From contig CM076653.1 in the NCBI GenBank assembly GCA_038496675.1, positions 21,380,476-21,444,475 of the forward strand: 64,000 nt of DNA, given 5' to 3'. The notes below the pieces were generated by a model that made no database searches, had not been told where the DNA came from, and was given only the letters and a program-made list of their open reading frames with translations. Each line of letters begins with the position of its first letter. Position 1 is the stretch's first letter. Made by a program: the position numbers and the translations under genes. Origin of the DNA: Rachycentron canadum. Its lineage: Eukaryota; Chordata; Actinopteri; Carangiformes; Rachycentridae. Below, one piece after another: positions 12,563-26,311 of the stretch.

Positions 12563-14819
12563 TTCCTACACAGTAATTCATACTCGTGATTACATAATGG
12601 TCGATGGTGGTAACTGGTGCAGTACTTCTTGGACTACCCAGGATGTGAGATGTGTATTTCAATCCATGGGTACAAAATAAAAAAAATATATAGTGGATGC
12701 TGTCTATGTTGTGGATAAAAATGTGTGCAGGAAAACAAGGAATTCAATTGAAAATTATACAAGTCTGAGGTTTTTTTCCATGGAAACCTGGGAAATGTTT
12801 TTCATCAATTTTGACAGTGAGAAAAACATTGTCTTGTCACTTGCATCTCCAAATGGGATTTGGAGATTTGCTTAAACTTTAAATGTCAGCCATGGTCTCT
12901 CTGTGGGAAGTTGGAGTTTTATTGGAACAGCTCAACAGCATGTAGAACAGTACAGAAGGTCAAGTACTGTTAAATGACGGCATCCACATGTGCCAGCTGT
13001 GCATGAAGCAGATTTTGAGGAAGTCTGAGTGTGTGTTTCTTCCAATGAGTTGTATTAATGAGGTGAAAACACAGGAGAACATAATCAACTGACAATGAAG
13101 ATCATGTTTTTGCCTTTGTGTGCACAAATCTCAAGGGCACTTTTAAAATTTATTTTTCCATCATGTCACCCTACAGTAACCCTGTGTCCTGAGCTTTTAC
13201 ATTGTGAGTTATAAGTCTGGTCTTGTACTAGGTTTCATGAGTGTGGGTGTGGGTTTGCAAAACTACACCTCTACAGAACTCTAAATTACAGTGGTAATGC
13301 TAAGTGTATCCAAGCACCATTGACCAAACCACTGACATGAGGAAAGGAAAGGGTCCACACCATTTCCTAGTTACTGCGTAATCAAGCAAAGTATGGCTGG
13401 ATTTGGAAACGTATTTTTCAGACAGACTGTTATCATTATCATGTGGGACAGGATACCCAGTCCATCATGTGGTATGGACATAAGTACCCAACCAATCCAT
13501 CAATTAAATTTTACTCAAACCATAAGCATTTAAACATCCGTCAAGTATTTAAACAAAACAACCGATACTGTGGAGCAGATGCAGCTGAGACTCTGTCAGC
13601 AAAACATACAGATTAACTGTATGGGCACAAAGTTTGTTTGTTGTTTTTTTTCTCCCCAGTGGCGGTCTTGTGGCTGAGATAACACAATGGCTAAACCAAC
13701 AAATATAATGCTGCTTCAGTGGCGTTGTACCATAAAGAATGTGCATGTCATATGTGTAAGTCATTATTTAAAGCAGACCAGTCCAAGTAAAAATGATGGA
13801 TGTTTCCATTTAGGTTAATCAATTAGACTTTATTCCAATGAGACTTTCACACAAATTACAAATAAAAAAAGAAAAGAATAAAGGAATATAATAAATACCA
13901 CCCCCTATACTATACCATAGTATACAGTATAGCCCAGATTTATCAAAAAAGACAAGTGAGTATTAATTTCAGCTCAACTGAAATATTGTAAATTTCCTCT
14001 CAGACCATTCAGTCTAATTGAGCTGAGCCAAACTTAACTTTCAGGGGCTGCACTGTGTAATCAATCATCCTTCAGTGAGAACTAAATGGTAAAACATTAA
14101 CCTCACCAAATTCAAACAGTGAATGGTTCTTATTTGGATTGAAAATATAAATCAATTCAATTAGTTTTTAACAATGTGACATTTCTATATGAGGTTTATT
14201 CATTTGAACCGGACCTGTCTGAATGTGGATTTGACTCAGAGGAAATGTGAAAGTGCAGCCAATTCTATTGTCCTGATAGTCTTTTATCCCAATAACATAG
14301 TCCCCACTGTGGTGTACAGAGGAGATAAACAGTCACATAGCTGGGAAGCCACTACGACTGTTTTCTATAACTCATAACGATGCAGGGATCCCATTACAAA
14401 ACAGATGGATTGAGAAACAGGGAAAGAAAGGAAGCCAGGGGAGAGAGAACAATCAGAGAAAAGGGGTTTAGACAAAGATTTAGAAACCGGATCTGAGCAT
14501 TCAAAGGATTGTCCTGATTAGGAAATGTCTAAATAAGATGTAATATCTGCTGACTTTTGCAGTGGAGGGTAACACACCGTATTATGCAACCCACATCCGT
14601 AACTAAACCAAGTATTTTCACTATGTCCAATAAATAAATGTGCCCAGTGAGAAGCCAATTTCTTGAAAATGAAACACAGAAATTAGATCGCAGAATCCCA
14701 CTTTACACAAACATACTGCTCCACAACCTTGTCCTCAGCGCTTGCCCTTAACCCTCAAACTGATATAACAATGTTAGTGGCTCTCTGAATCTATACTGTC
14801 TATAGCTATACTATACTAC
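12563..14819. other. Gene-free intergenic sequence
   Basis: Nothing beyond short chance frames. The stretch 13990-14130 is balanced in composition and contains GTGTAATCAATCATCC, a PBX/HOX-like sequence, but nothing decisive. A self-complementary run of TATAC/GTATA words sits at 13905-13935. Confidence 0.65.
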
Positions 14820-15185
14820 ACATTAACATCGGCATGCTGATGTTTAGCAGACAGTATTTTACCATGATCACAATCTTGTCTGATGATAGTGCCATATGAA
14901 AAATCAGGTGATCACCAAAATGATCACAATTGACCTTCAGGGGCCCAAGAATGTAATCTACCTAAAGGATACTTCGCTCACAGCCATGAATGTTAACTTT
15001 AAGGTTGCACCAGAGGAGAGTCATGAGATCACCACAATCAATTGGAAACAGTATCTGGATTTCTGCACCAAATTTCCTGGCAATCCATGTAGCAATTGTT
15101 GAGATACATCTGTCTTTACCAAAGCTGTGGACTGACCTACAAATCAACATAGCCATCTCCAAAGAGGATTCTAATGGACAAGAGA
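14820..15185 (+). repeat. Interspersed fish repeat, forward copy
   Basis: The segment runs through 'GGCATGCTGATGTTTAGCAG', 'CTGATGATAGTGCC', 'GATCACCAAAATGATCACAA', 'CACCAAATTTCCTGGCAATC' and 'GTTGAGATACATCTGTCTTTACCAAAGCTGTGGAC'-like blocks. I recognise this word order from a very abundant percomorph repeat. A second copy in reverse orientation lies at 52830-53150 in this window, which supports a dispersed family. The overlapping frames of 60-70 codons here are repeat-derived and not genes. Confidence 0.7.
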
Positions 15186-15459
15186 GATGAACATCTTTAA
15201 TTTTGTTTGTAATTTACTCAATACAGTGGTGCAGTGGTACTTTCCTGGTGCATTGTGTTCTGAATAGTCGTTTTGTTTTTTTTTTTCAGCTATTCCAACA
15301 GCTGCAAAATTGCAAATCCATGATCATTACTTGTGAAGCTCTTCTCATTGCTATGTTTTTTTTTCTAGTGTATTGACAAGAACATGATCCTTCACTTACT
15401 TCCCATGAGAAAACCCCATCAGTTATGTTCAACTGGGTGAACGGGCAAGAAGAAAGTGT

Positions 15460-15520
15460 TGCACTGGGGGACTGAACCCTGCCCCCTCTACGGGGAAGCA
15501 AGTGCTTCTGTCTCTAACCT
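15460..15520 (-). repeat. Possible tRNA-derived SINE head relic
   Basis: The minus strand contains GGGTTCAGTCCCC near 15477-15465, which is close to a pol III B box (GGTTCRANNCC) with one base missing. It also contains the hairpin GAAGC-ACTT-GCTTC, which sits where a tRNA anticodon arm would fall. The A-box region and acceptor stem are not convincing. It could be chance; no poly(A) or tail repeat was found beside it. Confidence 0.25.
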
Positions 15521-18500
15521 GAATAGGTTTGTTTGATTTGTTGATAATCAGTGTTGTTTGATAGATGTTTCCTCAGTTGATGGATCTGACTGTGATTCAA
15601 CTAAAATATACAAGTTAACCACATTTGGTCTCTGTATGATACAGATGATGATCTTCAGAAAATAGTTTCAAGCACAGCAGCAAAACTGGCCTTACAGAGT
15701 CTTACAGAGGAATGCAAGTCAATTTCATCTTCTCTTGGTATTTATGGATAACATTAGTGTTTGGTTTTTGTGTGGTGCTTACCAGTGGTCTGTGCTGGTA
15801 ACCATTTTTGCCCACCTCGCAAAACATTCTTTCATCGTCACTAGCAATGCCACCACACCCTTTTCCGTCAGTCTCCATTCCCCCAGCCCTGTCATTGGCC
15901 TCTCGTCTCCATGGTGGATGCACAGCTAAAGAGCCTGAGAGGCCAGGGTCACTGCACCTGACAGGCAGCCTTCACTGATCTGAATGTTGGCTAGACACAT
16001 TGACAGGGATTTGGTTACTGTCAGCAGGGTACTTCAGAGGACGACCCGACACAGAGAGAGCACGAATGGATGCACACATGCTCTCTCTGTTTCTTCCCCT
16101 CTCTCTCTCTGGCAGAAGCACACAGTTAAGTTGACTCCAATTTTAAATAAACATTCAGATTCACAATCCCAAATGGCAAATTGCAACACAATAATAATAA
16201 TACACACACACACACAGAGGGAAGCGGCTTTGAGGACATGAGTAAGTAGATCTGAGGTTTTATCCTAATTTCCCTATGAGCAGATGTTACCTGCTACCAA
16301 TTAACAGCTCTTGTCATTGCTGCTGAAATAGATGCCCTGGCCTCTCTCCATCACTGTTTCCATCCTGATCTTTTCGCAGTGGCTGTTTTTGCAGGAGAGT
16401 TGTTTTGTTGCAGTGAGCCCTTCCGAGCAGTGGCTGGGTGTGTTGCTCTTATTACATCAGGAGTGTTGACAGTCTAGCTCTCCAGCATGCTTCGAGGCAT
16501 GGAAGGAAATTCGGTGGAAGTTGGTGGAATCTCCTGGTTCTGATGTGTTTCATCCTGCGGATCTACAAGTCAGGCATATAATCCAAATTATGGATTTGAT
16601 GGAAATTATGACTGTGCACTTTGCAATGAGATGAGATGTTCCAGACGTTACACGGTAGCTTGGTTTTCTGCTTGAAAATGCTAAATCCTAAATTAAAAAG
16701 CATACTGGGATCAGTTTGGCTGATTGCACCTGTGCAAGGTTAGCTCACATAACAAGAATGTTCCAGAGACGTAATCAGAAATACACTACAGTACTAGACT
16801 TGTCCATATTGCTTGTTCACTTGTTTGTCATATCGAGCACCAGGGTATGTAAAAAAAACAAAAAACACTAGCTTGCATATGCTTATATAATTTTTGGAAC
16901 ACTTCCTCTGTCTCTCTCCCTCTGTCACTTTGAGCTTTCCTGCCTTTGCTCTGGTAACCCGATCCCTGTGAATCACCAGGTGATAAATGATCATTTCTTT
17001 CCAGCAGAGTATGGGTGGCTTCACCTGACCCTGCAGCTTGACCTCGCTCGCACAGACAGACGGACAGAGAGACGGCAGAACAACAAACTACCATTGTTTC
17101 AAATTGGCTCTGTGAGCTCCAAGCTTTCTCCTCCAAACACCAGGGGTGTCTGTCACACGCGAGTGTACGGCAACAGAGATTTGTTGTGTCCAACAGAGAA
17201 CTGAACATCAAAGTCAAGAATGAACTCCCCCCAGCAGCCTTGACTTTAGGGTGAAAAGGAGAGATATACTGCCTCTTTAAAATAAGAGGCTATTATTTAT
17301 TATTTAAAATACATTGCTAAATCGTGTCCCAATGACCAATTGTGACCTGTGTACATGTGTATTTAAAAATAAACAAGCCTTTTTCTCGAGGACTAATTTT
17401 CTTTTGGTTGTCATTCATTCACATATATCTAATGTTTTGATTCCTTAGCAATATAAAAGAAAGTTTCAGTACTTGCAGACATGCAGTCATAACTGAAATA
17501 TTTATATTTCATATATATATATATATATTATAAATATTTTGTAGACACAAAGCTACGTGTGTCTACAAACATAAACAGAGTAGTACAGCACAGTCAGTTG
17601 CATAGATCTTGTTTCAGGCGATGGAAATCATTTTCTTTTTCTTTCCTGTAGTCTGTTGCAGATTTCCAACATCTTCCATTTGGGTTAGGACCGTGTTACT
17701 TCCTTGGTGCATGCTCCTCTGGTATATGTATGTACCCTATCAATATAATTAGATTCAACTGAGGCATGCAATCCCTGGGAAAGACTTACCCAAAACTGTA
17801 TGCGTGCACAACGATATCAGGCCATTTCATCTGCTGTTTCAACAGAGCACAGGTTTTCCAGACAAAAACAAGCAAAGGAGGCTCACAAACTTTGAAACAA
17901 TGTCGATATTCTGTAAATACCCTCCAATTTCTATCAAGATAAACCTGACATGCCCTATTGAGTGTAACACCCCTTGATCCACTTTGAAAGTTTTAATCAA
18001 GAGTGACAAATAGATACATTGGGACTACAAGAGCACTGGAAAATTTAAGATTGCCTTCATCTCAGTCAAACATCAAAGCCACCCTCAAAGACAGGGTGCA
18101 TTTTGGTGATGATGATGCATTAATTTGTCAGAATAACAAGGGAGAATGAATCATCAAAATTAGAATTGGTTGCAGATAAAATTAATATGAGCAGCTATGA
18201 TAAAGAAAAGTGATGCCAGAGGAAACTGGTGTACACAACAATGGAATTAAGTTTTTCAGTGCACCTGTAAGATTCTTGACTATGACGTCTGCCCTTCAGT
18301 ATGCCTGCCATGTACTCACGGGTGGCACAGCCGTGGGAAGCAGGGGTTCCTGGTCCAACACGCATTCCTTTCTCCTAGTGCACACACGAACACACACCTA
18401 GACTAAAATACACACACAGACACACTCCCCCAGCCCGCCCACCTGGGCTGGATGACCCCCTAAACAGCTCCAATTACCAGGCACTGACAGACAGACAGAT

Positions 18501-21500
18501 TAGGTCTGAACAAGGGTGCTGAGGCCTGTGCAGACAGACAGATAGAAAAGGCAAGAAGACAGACACAGGTAGAAACAGCAATATGGCGAAACCAGACGAC
18601 CACGGAGGAGTAGAGGGTGCAAAAAGTAGGACAGGAGGGAGAATGTGCCAAGGGATTCTGTCACTGTCTACAGTGAGTATGTTTTCATGAAGCCAACATC
18701 AGACCAAACTAAACTGGAGATCAGTTCATAACTGAGATTCACATGTGCCCCTCTCTATCTCCCTTTCGTGCACGCACTCACACACACGCAAAATAACTTT
18801 CCTCCTACTGGCAGCCACTCTCACCCTGCGGCCACCTTCATCCTTGACCATAAAGAAGACCAGAACAAAACCCCTGTTAATGTGAGTCTGAAAGACTGCC
18901 ACACACACATATACACGAACACACACACACACACCACGGACACACTTCCTCTGTCAATCTGAGTTCACACCCTGCCTCCAAAAGCTCAACAAATCACTTT
19001 TCTTATATCAAAGTTTTTCTACCAAAATAGAGGGAAGGAAGGAAAGAAAAGGAAAAGAGAGGGAAGAGAAAAAAAATCATAGGGTTGAGCGCTAGGCCTC
19101 AGGAACAAACAGGGCGTTTCTGGGGTTTAAGTGAAGACCAACCAATAAATTGACTCCTGACCACATTGACAGTGAGAAGGTACCGAGGCGTTCTGATTCT
19201 GATTTATTATTCAGAGAATTTGAATGTTTGGTCAGCAAAACTTTCTCTCCTTTTTTGTCAAGACTTTGGTCAAACTGCTGCTCATGGAGGAATTTTTCTC
19301 CAATTAAACCAGCGTTTACGCAGTAGTGGATGAGGTGATGACAGAGCACACTATGTGTTTAGGTGTGGGGGTGGGAGAGAGACTGCCCGTCTCATAAGGA
19401 TTTTAGGGAGTGGGATTAACAGTGAGTTTATTGTTTGGAGACCCTGACAAGATACAGCTGATCCCCTTTGTCTCAACCTGACCACTAACCCACTCTGTTA
19501 TAGAGACGCACATTTTTATTCGTCACAGAGCTCAAACTGATCTCTGCAGCTCCGTGAGAAGCTGACAGCCCTTAACAAACACTGAATCGTGTTGTCCCCA
19601 GCAACAGGTCAGGTTCACAACAGCAGCTTTGGCTTGGTTCTCTCAGTGCAGCTCTCTTTGCCTAATATTAAGAAGTTACTGTAAAGGAAAACTAATAAAA
19701 TGTCACATAGTTGAGGAAGAATAGAATGAACAATCCAATGTGACTCATTTTTAGAAATATTATAGTATTATTATTTTGTTTAAGCTAAATTATCTTCAAA
19801 GAAAGGTGTCATATCTTACTTAAGTTGTAGAGACAAAATGGTAATTGGTAAGTCTAAAGGATGGTTTGTCATTTATATTCTTTCATTTGTGATTGAATCC
19901 CATTAAAAGGTCAATACCAATATCTCTGAATATCTGAATATTTTCTGTTCTCCCTATTCTGGCTGTTGGCCTCAGCCTAATCCTGAAAATGGATACAAAA
20001 AAGTTTGTATTTTAAGTGTCAGTAATTTCCTAAAATTACTAAAAAAAAAAAAATGTGGTTTTTAGCATAAATAGTGCATTTTTGGTTACTATTTCCAGCT
20101 GTGGAGTGATACACATTTGATTGCTAATAGTTACAGCAACATTATATTTAGATTTTTATTGATATGTGATCACAGTGTGAAAGTATGCGACTGAGTGCAA
20201 CGGTGTAGTTCACTGATGTGTTTCTACTCCATGGTATAATACATAATACAGTGATCTCAAAGTCCCTTTAGGGGTTCCTGGGGCTCCATAGCAAAAGGGG
20301 AAATAATTCATTTTCTCTCTAACACCATTCATAAGTAACAAGGACATAATATATAGTTATTTTGGTCATAGGTTTCAAATGCTTTCTGTAATAAAAAATC
20401 TAAAAGCAAAACTCTTATCAGATGGTGGACCCTGGACCATGGTCAAATTTCTCTAGAATGAGAACTGAGGGGAGCTGGTTGCTGTTTTCACTGACCACAA
20501 TGAGAAATACAAACACTGTTAAAAATGTTTGGAATAACTGAAGGACAAATGCTTTCTTCAAGGATATGGCAAGCACCTTGGCGGGAGATACAGCAAAACA
20601 ATCTGCAATTAAAAATCACAGTGTAGGCCTGATATGTAAAGACAAAGTTTGAAAAGCAGTTCAGAATAAATTTGAGGTGTTTTCGAGAGTGTCTGGCCAA
20701 GAAACACTGGCTCAGCAAAGTTTCTGATTAGAACCATATTTTCCCTGTTAACTGGAAGATCGACCAAAAGAGAAAAGGAAGGAAAGAGACGGCGTAAAAA
20801 TATGAGGACAAGAGAACTGAAAGAACCAGAGAGCAGAAGGCACAAGAAGGTAAATGAAAGAGAGAGACATGAGAACAAAGAGCAGGAGGAAGAGAGAATT
20901 GAGTTTGTGTAACTCTGTCAGGGAGCCCCTTCAACAAGTTCAACAAGCAGACTTCCTCTAAGCAGCTCCAGATGACAGCTTCCTCACTCTGTTCAGCTTG
21001 TGGCAGTATCGCTCATCTAGGAGACCCACTCTTGGTGCTGCTTCAGAAAAACCTGTAACAGTCATTATTTGCCTTTTCAGATTTTATGGAATAATGTATT
21101 GACAAATCTATTTTTCATTAGGTTTAACTCTCACCCTGCTGTGGAAACAGCTGTAGAAATCAATACATTTCAGACATAGGTTTGTGCTACTTCCTAATTT
21201 CTGTTTTTGTAGCTTTTGGTTGGATGGATATATTGCTTTCGGTTTTTGAAGTTTATTGAGCATCAGTCAGTTAGTATGAAATGTAATCTCTCTGCTTTAT
21301 ATAATCTACATATATAATCTAGTTATCTGTTTTAAAAAGAATCATATTTGTTGAGATTAAATACAAGATTTACAAAATGAAATAGATCATGTTGTTGCTG
21401 AAGTTAAAACTTCTGTCCTCTTGAGTTTTGTCTTGAGCTTTGCTCGTCACTCATCAGTACAAGGATATTAGGGGTTTATGTTTTCTGTTTGTTGTGCAAA

Positions 21501-22694
21501 GTCCAGTTAAGTTCCCATCTGGTTTGTTGTCTTCCATGTCAGTAAAGCAAATAGTTTCCTTCCCAGCATTCCTAACTTGTTAGTTGCCTAAAGTCTTCAT
21601 GTCATCCTGGAGTCTTCATCTTGGAAAGAGAGAGAGAGAGAGAAAGGTACAGCAAAGCATATGAAAACTGTAGGAATATGATCACTATGCCTGTTTCTGC
21701 CACCTTCATTGTTGGATTAATGTTGAGGTGAACTGATCTACACAAGTTGTATAGCCAGGTGCCTTAGAGTAGTTTTCTTGCTTCTGACAACTTATGGTGA
21801 GATCTTCAAACATATTGTTAATTCCTAGCTCTGTTTTCAGAAGTTCTTTCATTTAAATTTTTCTTTCCTCGTGGATTACTTGTAAATGTGCCATTAAAGG
21901 AATGTTAATGAGGATACAGCACTCAAATGACATGTGTGTTTTCCCATGTCTTGTTGTATGTACAGCCACTTATGCTTTGCTGGCTCCGATCATAGTTTCC
22001 TAAAGAGGTACAGAAACAAAACAACAACAAAAAATAATGAAAAAAAAAATCTTAAAAGCCCTTTTATTAATGTTTTTTTTTTTTTTTTTTTAACTTTTCT
22101 ATATAGTAATACAATGGTGAATCAATATGAAACTTGGAAGTAATAGGTCTCCAGTAATGCAGCAATGCACTACTACAACACAATAGGCTTAAACACGAAA
22201 AAGGACAATTGTGACAAATCACAATAAAACTTGCTTCCAAGACAAGTTTTCCCCTTAGTGACTCTTCAAGTGTTTAGTAAGTAAAATTTGACCTGCTGCT
22301 GTACTCGCCTTTGTAAATAGTTATTTTTCCTCGGTTGATGACTAAGACATCTTTGCCAATGTGTGACAACAACACTAAACATTACTGTCATCACCATCAA
22401 AGTGCTCTGTCTTTGTTGTGTTAATGTAACAGTTTGCTGATTGGTGCTATTTTAGTTTCATAGCAAAGTTGAAATGCGGTTTTGTAGGTGTTTTTGTTTA
22501 ACACCATCATTCATCATCATGCAAGATATTGTTTAATTCTTGAAGTTTTCCAATACTGCAATTTTAAATTGGATTACTTTATAAATCTGGGAATTCACCA
22601 ATTGTGGGAAGGGATGGCAATACCAGTTGACATTCCTTGGAGGAATGCGGTGACTGAGAAGGAGAATACAGCTGTGTGATTAAGTTCAAGTAGG
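15521..22694. other. Gene-free intergenic sequence with scattered simple repeats
   Basis: No exon is supported. Simple repeats seen: CT-rich 16078-16111, (AC)n 16200-16216, (AT)n 17511-17528, CA-rich 18900-18934, GGAA-rich 19030-19075, A13 at 20041-20053, (GA)n 21626-21645 and T20 at 22073-22092. Two adjacent hairpins at 17496-17569 are described as findings. The piece 18080-18210, with GATGATGATGCATTAATTTG and AAATTAATATGAGC, is unique-looking and a possible non-coding element. Confidence 0.65.
17496..17569. repeat. Two adjacent perfect inverted repeats
   Basis: AAATATTTATA (17496-17506) pairs exactly with TATAAATATTT (17529-17539) around an AT-repeat loop. Immediately after, TTTGTAGACACA (17538-17549) pairs exactly with TGTGTCTACAAA (17558-17569) around an 8-base loop. 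The second hairpin is perfect over 12 bp. No target-site duplication or longer element boundary could be seen around them. Confidence 0.75.
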
Positions 22695-23245
22695 GTTCAA
22701 ACCATAGACAATATATAAAAATGGACGAAGACTTTTAGGTTTGAAAAATTAAGCTAATGTCGAAGTGCAGCCTGCATTCTATGTAATGACCATCAGTGGC
22801 AACTCCACTGGTTGAAAAAGGACATCAGATTGTACAGACGTCTGTGGGAAAATGGCCATAGTTTTTACCTTTACCTCAGTAAGTAAGAACAAGTACAAGT
22901 TACCTCAGTAAACCCTTTTTCCAAATGGGTTCATGGTTCAAATTTCTAGATGATCTCAACACGATATATATATATTTTTTTTTTTATTAAAAAATGTCAA
23001 ATAGAGGAAACTAGACCATAAAACAGGGTGTGCATTGAGCAGGCTACTGTGCAATTGATGCTGATGGTCAGGCGACCATCGGCCTAAAGGTCAGATCCAC
23101 CCCTCACTACTCCTCAGCTCCACCGCCTTATTATGGTTTCCTCTGGTTTCAACAAATCAAGATGGAGACAGTCAAATTACATACTTCAAAAATGGCAGTT
23201 CACAAACTAATGGGTGACATTATGGTGGTTTGCCACCAAAACCAG
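22695..23245 (+). mobile_element. MITE-like DNA element relic
   Basis: The segment opens with CATAGACAATATATAAAAATGGACGAAGAC, close to a terminus I recognise from abundant fish elements (CATAGACTGTATATAAA...GGACG). It later contains CAAGATGGAGAC, ATGGCAGTTCACAAAC and ATGGGTGACATTATGGTGG, which fit the interior of the same class. The expected right terminus (a reverse complement of the start) is absent, so the copy is truncated or broken where the LINE relic begins. It codes for nothing. Confidence 0.55.
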
Positions 23246-23261
23246 AAATCACTCTGAAGGC

Positions 23262-23840
23262 AAGTTTTAGTGAGTTTAATTTGATTCAGGCAGTCATGGT
23301 TAGCCAGTGGAGGTCATTCAGCAACAGAGTGACACGTGCCTTTTATGCAAATTGAAGACCAGACGAACTGCTGCATTCTGGACCATCTGTGAGGATATCA
23401 AATGTGCATGAAGGGAGGCTTGCAGGAGAACATTGCAGTAGGCAAGAGGTAACTATGCCAGCCAAGATTTCAGAGGTATAGTGAGTCAGGTAAGGTAATA
23501 TTTTATACAATGACAGCACCTTGTGTACCTATCTGTATATCTACCTATCTTATAATTCAGTGAGTGGGAGGCAGATGTAATAGATGAAGACACAATTATG
23601 ATACTGATATCGAGAGACTATGTGGCTGGGATGTCTCAGGTAGATACACTCACAAGAGACAAGCTGAGATCAGACTGTAGGATCTTGGGGGAACAACAAG
23701 TACAGTTGGGTGTCGTCTGCATTGTAGTTATATGAGAAGCCATGTGAGTGGATAATTGGTCTCTATGACATGATGTATATTGCAAAGATAAGGGATTTAA
23801 ATTAGAATTAGATTCAGAAAGCCCATTCAAACTGAATCTT
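23262..23840 (-). mobile_element. 5'-truncated LINE reverse transcriptase relic
   Basis: On the minus strand, bases 23730-23690 translate as YNADDTQLYLLFPQD. This is the catalytic box of a LINE reverse transcriptase with the leading Tyr of YADD changed to Asn. Downstream (23400-23270 in plus coordinates) the reverse complement of 'CTGCTGCATTCTGGACCATC' and 'TTGCAGTAGGCAAGAGG' matches the C-terminal region of the same fish LINE type. Stops and indels interrupt the frame, and no endonuclease part is present. A 5' truncation of this kind is the normal outcome of incomplete reverse transcription on insertion. It abuts the MITE-like relic on its left. Confidence 0.75.
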
Positions 23841-26104
23841 AACATTCAACTTTTTGCAATGATTTAAATGTGCTTTTCCCAAATTTGGGTGTTTTATTTT
23901 AGATTCAGTTTTGTGGGAAATGGCAGTTGGCTGTCCATATTGGACAAGTAATAAAGGCCAAAGAAATATAAATGCTGTCTACAACCATGAGGTTGGCTGG
24001 ATACCCATTGAAGGCTCTAACAGCTGCTGCTGATTGCTTTGACATGTCATAGATACTCTCATTTTTGTTCTCCACACATGCTCTGTTTTTCCTCCTCTGT
24101 CTCTTGTATTACATTTTGTAATCTTCCATTCTCTTCTTTATTCTGTAAACTAAAATGACAAAGATACACACAAATCTCACAGGCAGAAAGGACCACATAA
24201 TAGCCTTAGTTATGTTTGTCTTATCTGGGAAAAAAGAAACACTGTGTTTACATGAAGCTGCACTTAGTCAGTGAGTATAATTGAAGGTGAGTGTTGGTAT
24301 CTGGGCTTGGCCAAAAGAATGTGTATGGCCCCAAAGACTCATGGGATATCACACCCACTCCTTTGGGTTGGTTTAAGCTGCTTTGCATGTTTAAAACAAA
24401 CCGCTACATCTGTTTTTACTTCATTCGTTTTTTGTGGATTGAAAATAGAGAAAAAATAGTGGCTTCAGTAAAAAATAATTACATTGGTTTTATTCTCCTG
24501 GACCCCCTGGACTAAAATAGGAGAATTATTTGTAAGAGACAAATGAGAAGAGAGGAAGAGGAGGAATTGGTATCACAGATTCACAGAGGTTGTGACAAAA
24601 GAAAAAAATTGACCACTATAAATGAACATGTGCACATATACATATGCTTTAAACACAGGCAGATAGGATTTCCTCAGGAGTGGAAACATCAAGACATCTC
24701 TGCCTTGATCTGCACGGCTGGAACATGTTGTGGTTTATGCATCACATCCGGACACTCAAGATATTTAAATGGAAACTAGGTTCCCCTTTTTCTACACTAT
24801 CTCATCCCCAGTAACTGCTGCTTGCACCTATTCTATACACCTCCTAAATGGCAGCCATTTTACTTGAGATTATGAATTAGACTCAAAGATCAACTGTCTC
24901 TAGTCACATCTTGTCAAATCTATGCAAGACTGACAGGTGTACAAGGTACATGGTTGTGTACATGGGTTCTTCCAGTGCATTTAACATCTTGCTATATAAC
25001 ACTTCCCCACTGTTGCCAGAGATTTATAGTTCTCCCTTACAACTCTACTCACGCACATACACACAATAGTTTGGCCGCTTTTTATCTGTCTCTCCACACG
25101 CTGCATATCTGCCTATTGATCAGTATTTTGATATGCATTAAAGTTAATATGGCTGTACAGCTCATGGACAGGCATCTCAATTAGAATGACCACACTTAAT
25201 ATCCAAGAAATACCTCCTTAGCTTATTCTAAGTCAATCACTTGCAAAAAGCACCACTACCTCATATTGAAACATTCTTTTACAAGACACTGAAAAAAATT
25301 GTTCTGATCGTTTAAAAGACACATAATCGCGGGATTTTATGACTGACAAAGGAATACTTTAAGTATGTTCGCAGAGAACATAATGATCTAATGATAAACT
25401 AACTGAAATAGAAGAGACATTTGACACTGGCTTTGGACCCTCATTAAACTAAACTGCATATCCATTAAAATAACCTCTGTTCCACCCTGACCCTCCTTAG
25501 ATCTAAGGTGTATCTTAGTATTTGGTTGTCTTCTCTCCACCTATCACAACCATAGGGCCTATAGGTTGTTTTTTTCAAACCTCTGATACAACCCATAGGA
25601 GTGTTTCCTAAAACAGCGTCCCTACAGCAGCAGGCGTACCTACCTTCATCACCATGTTAGATATAATAAGGGTCATAGCTTGGTTATTTTTAGGCAAAAG
25701 TAGTGATTGTCATAAGTATTCTCTAAACATTAGACAATCTTTGTTACAATAATAACAACATCCACCTCATCCCTCTCCTGACACTGACTTTTTGTTACTG
25801 CATCTTGTTCTCTCTATAATCCACAAACATGTGAAGTTGTGAGCCAAAGGGACAACTGCTCTCGAACTGACCATCAGCCCATTTGTTGATCCATCAGTGA
25901 ACTTTCATCTTGGAGGGAGAAAAGATGGAGAGGGTGGAGCTCCTAGCTGTTGCTGTTTATATTTAGTGGACAGTAACTACACACCTGCCCCCATCTGCAA
26001 ACAAATATTGCTGTTGGCATTCAAATGGAGGACTAAAAATAGAAATCTTGACATGGGATGAATGTGATGAGTAAGTGTTGAAAGTGATGTGTGACATACA
26101 GTAT

Positions 26105-26108
<4 letters not shown>

Positions 26109-26141
<33 letters not shown>
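26109..26141. repeat. (AC)n microsatellite
   Basis: A pure AC dinucleotide run of about 33 bases, preceded by GTATACAT and followed by ATACGCATAC. Confidence 0.95.
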
Positions 26142-26144
<3 letters not shown>

Positions 26145-26258
26145 GCATACAGAAGTTTCGTGGGGTAAATTAATTTTTCCCCAAAACTTTGATCAGTGTC
26201 TTATGAAGTTGTAATGAAACTATGGAACAAGCACTGATACACCACAAGACACATGCAC

Positions 26259-26311
26259 TCACACACACACACACACACACACATTCAGATACACACACAC
26301 ATACACACACA
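26259..26311. repeat. Interrupted (AC)n microsatellite
   Basis: Three AC tracts separated by ATTCAGAT and ATAC. It lies about 120 bases after the previous AC tract in the same orientation. Confidence 0.93.

Noticed and set aside
15465..15495. CTGCCCCCTCTACGGGG as a CTCF site
   Set aside because: The GCCCCCT half fits, but the following AGTGG-type core is wrong.
20250..20470. Segment with TTAGGGGTTCCTGGGGCTCC and GGTGGACCCTGGACCATGG, similar to hAT MITE ends in fish
   Set aside because: No terminal repeats or 8-base target duplications could be found; too weak to call.
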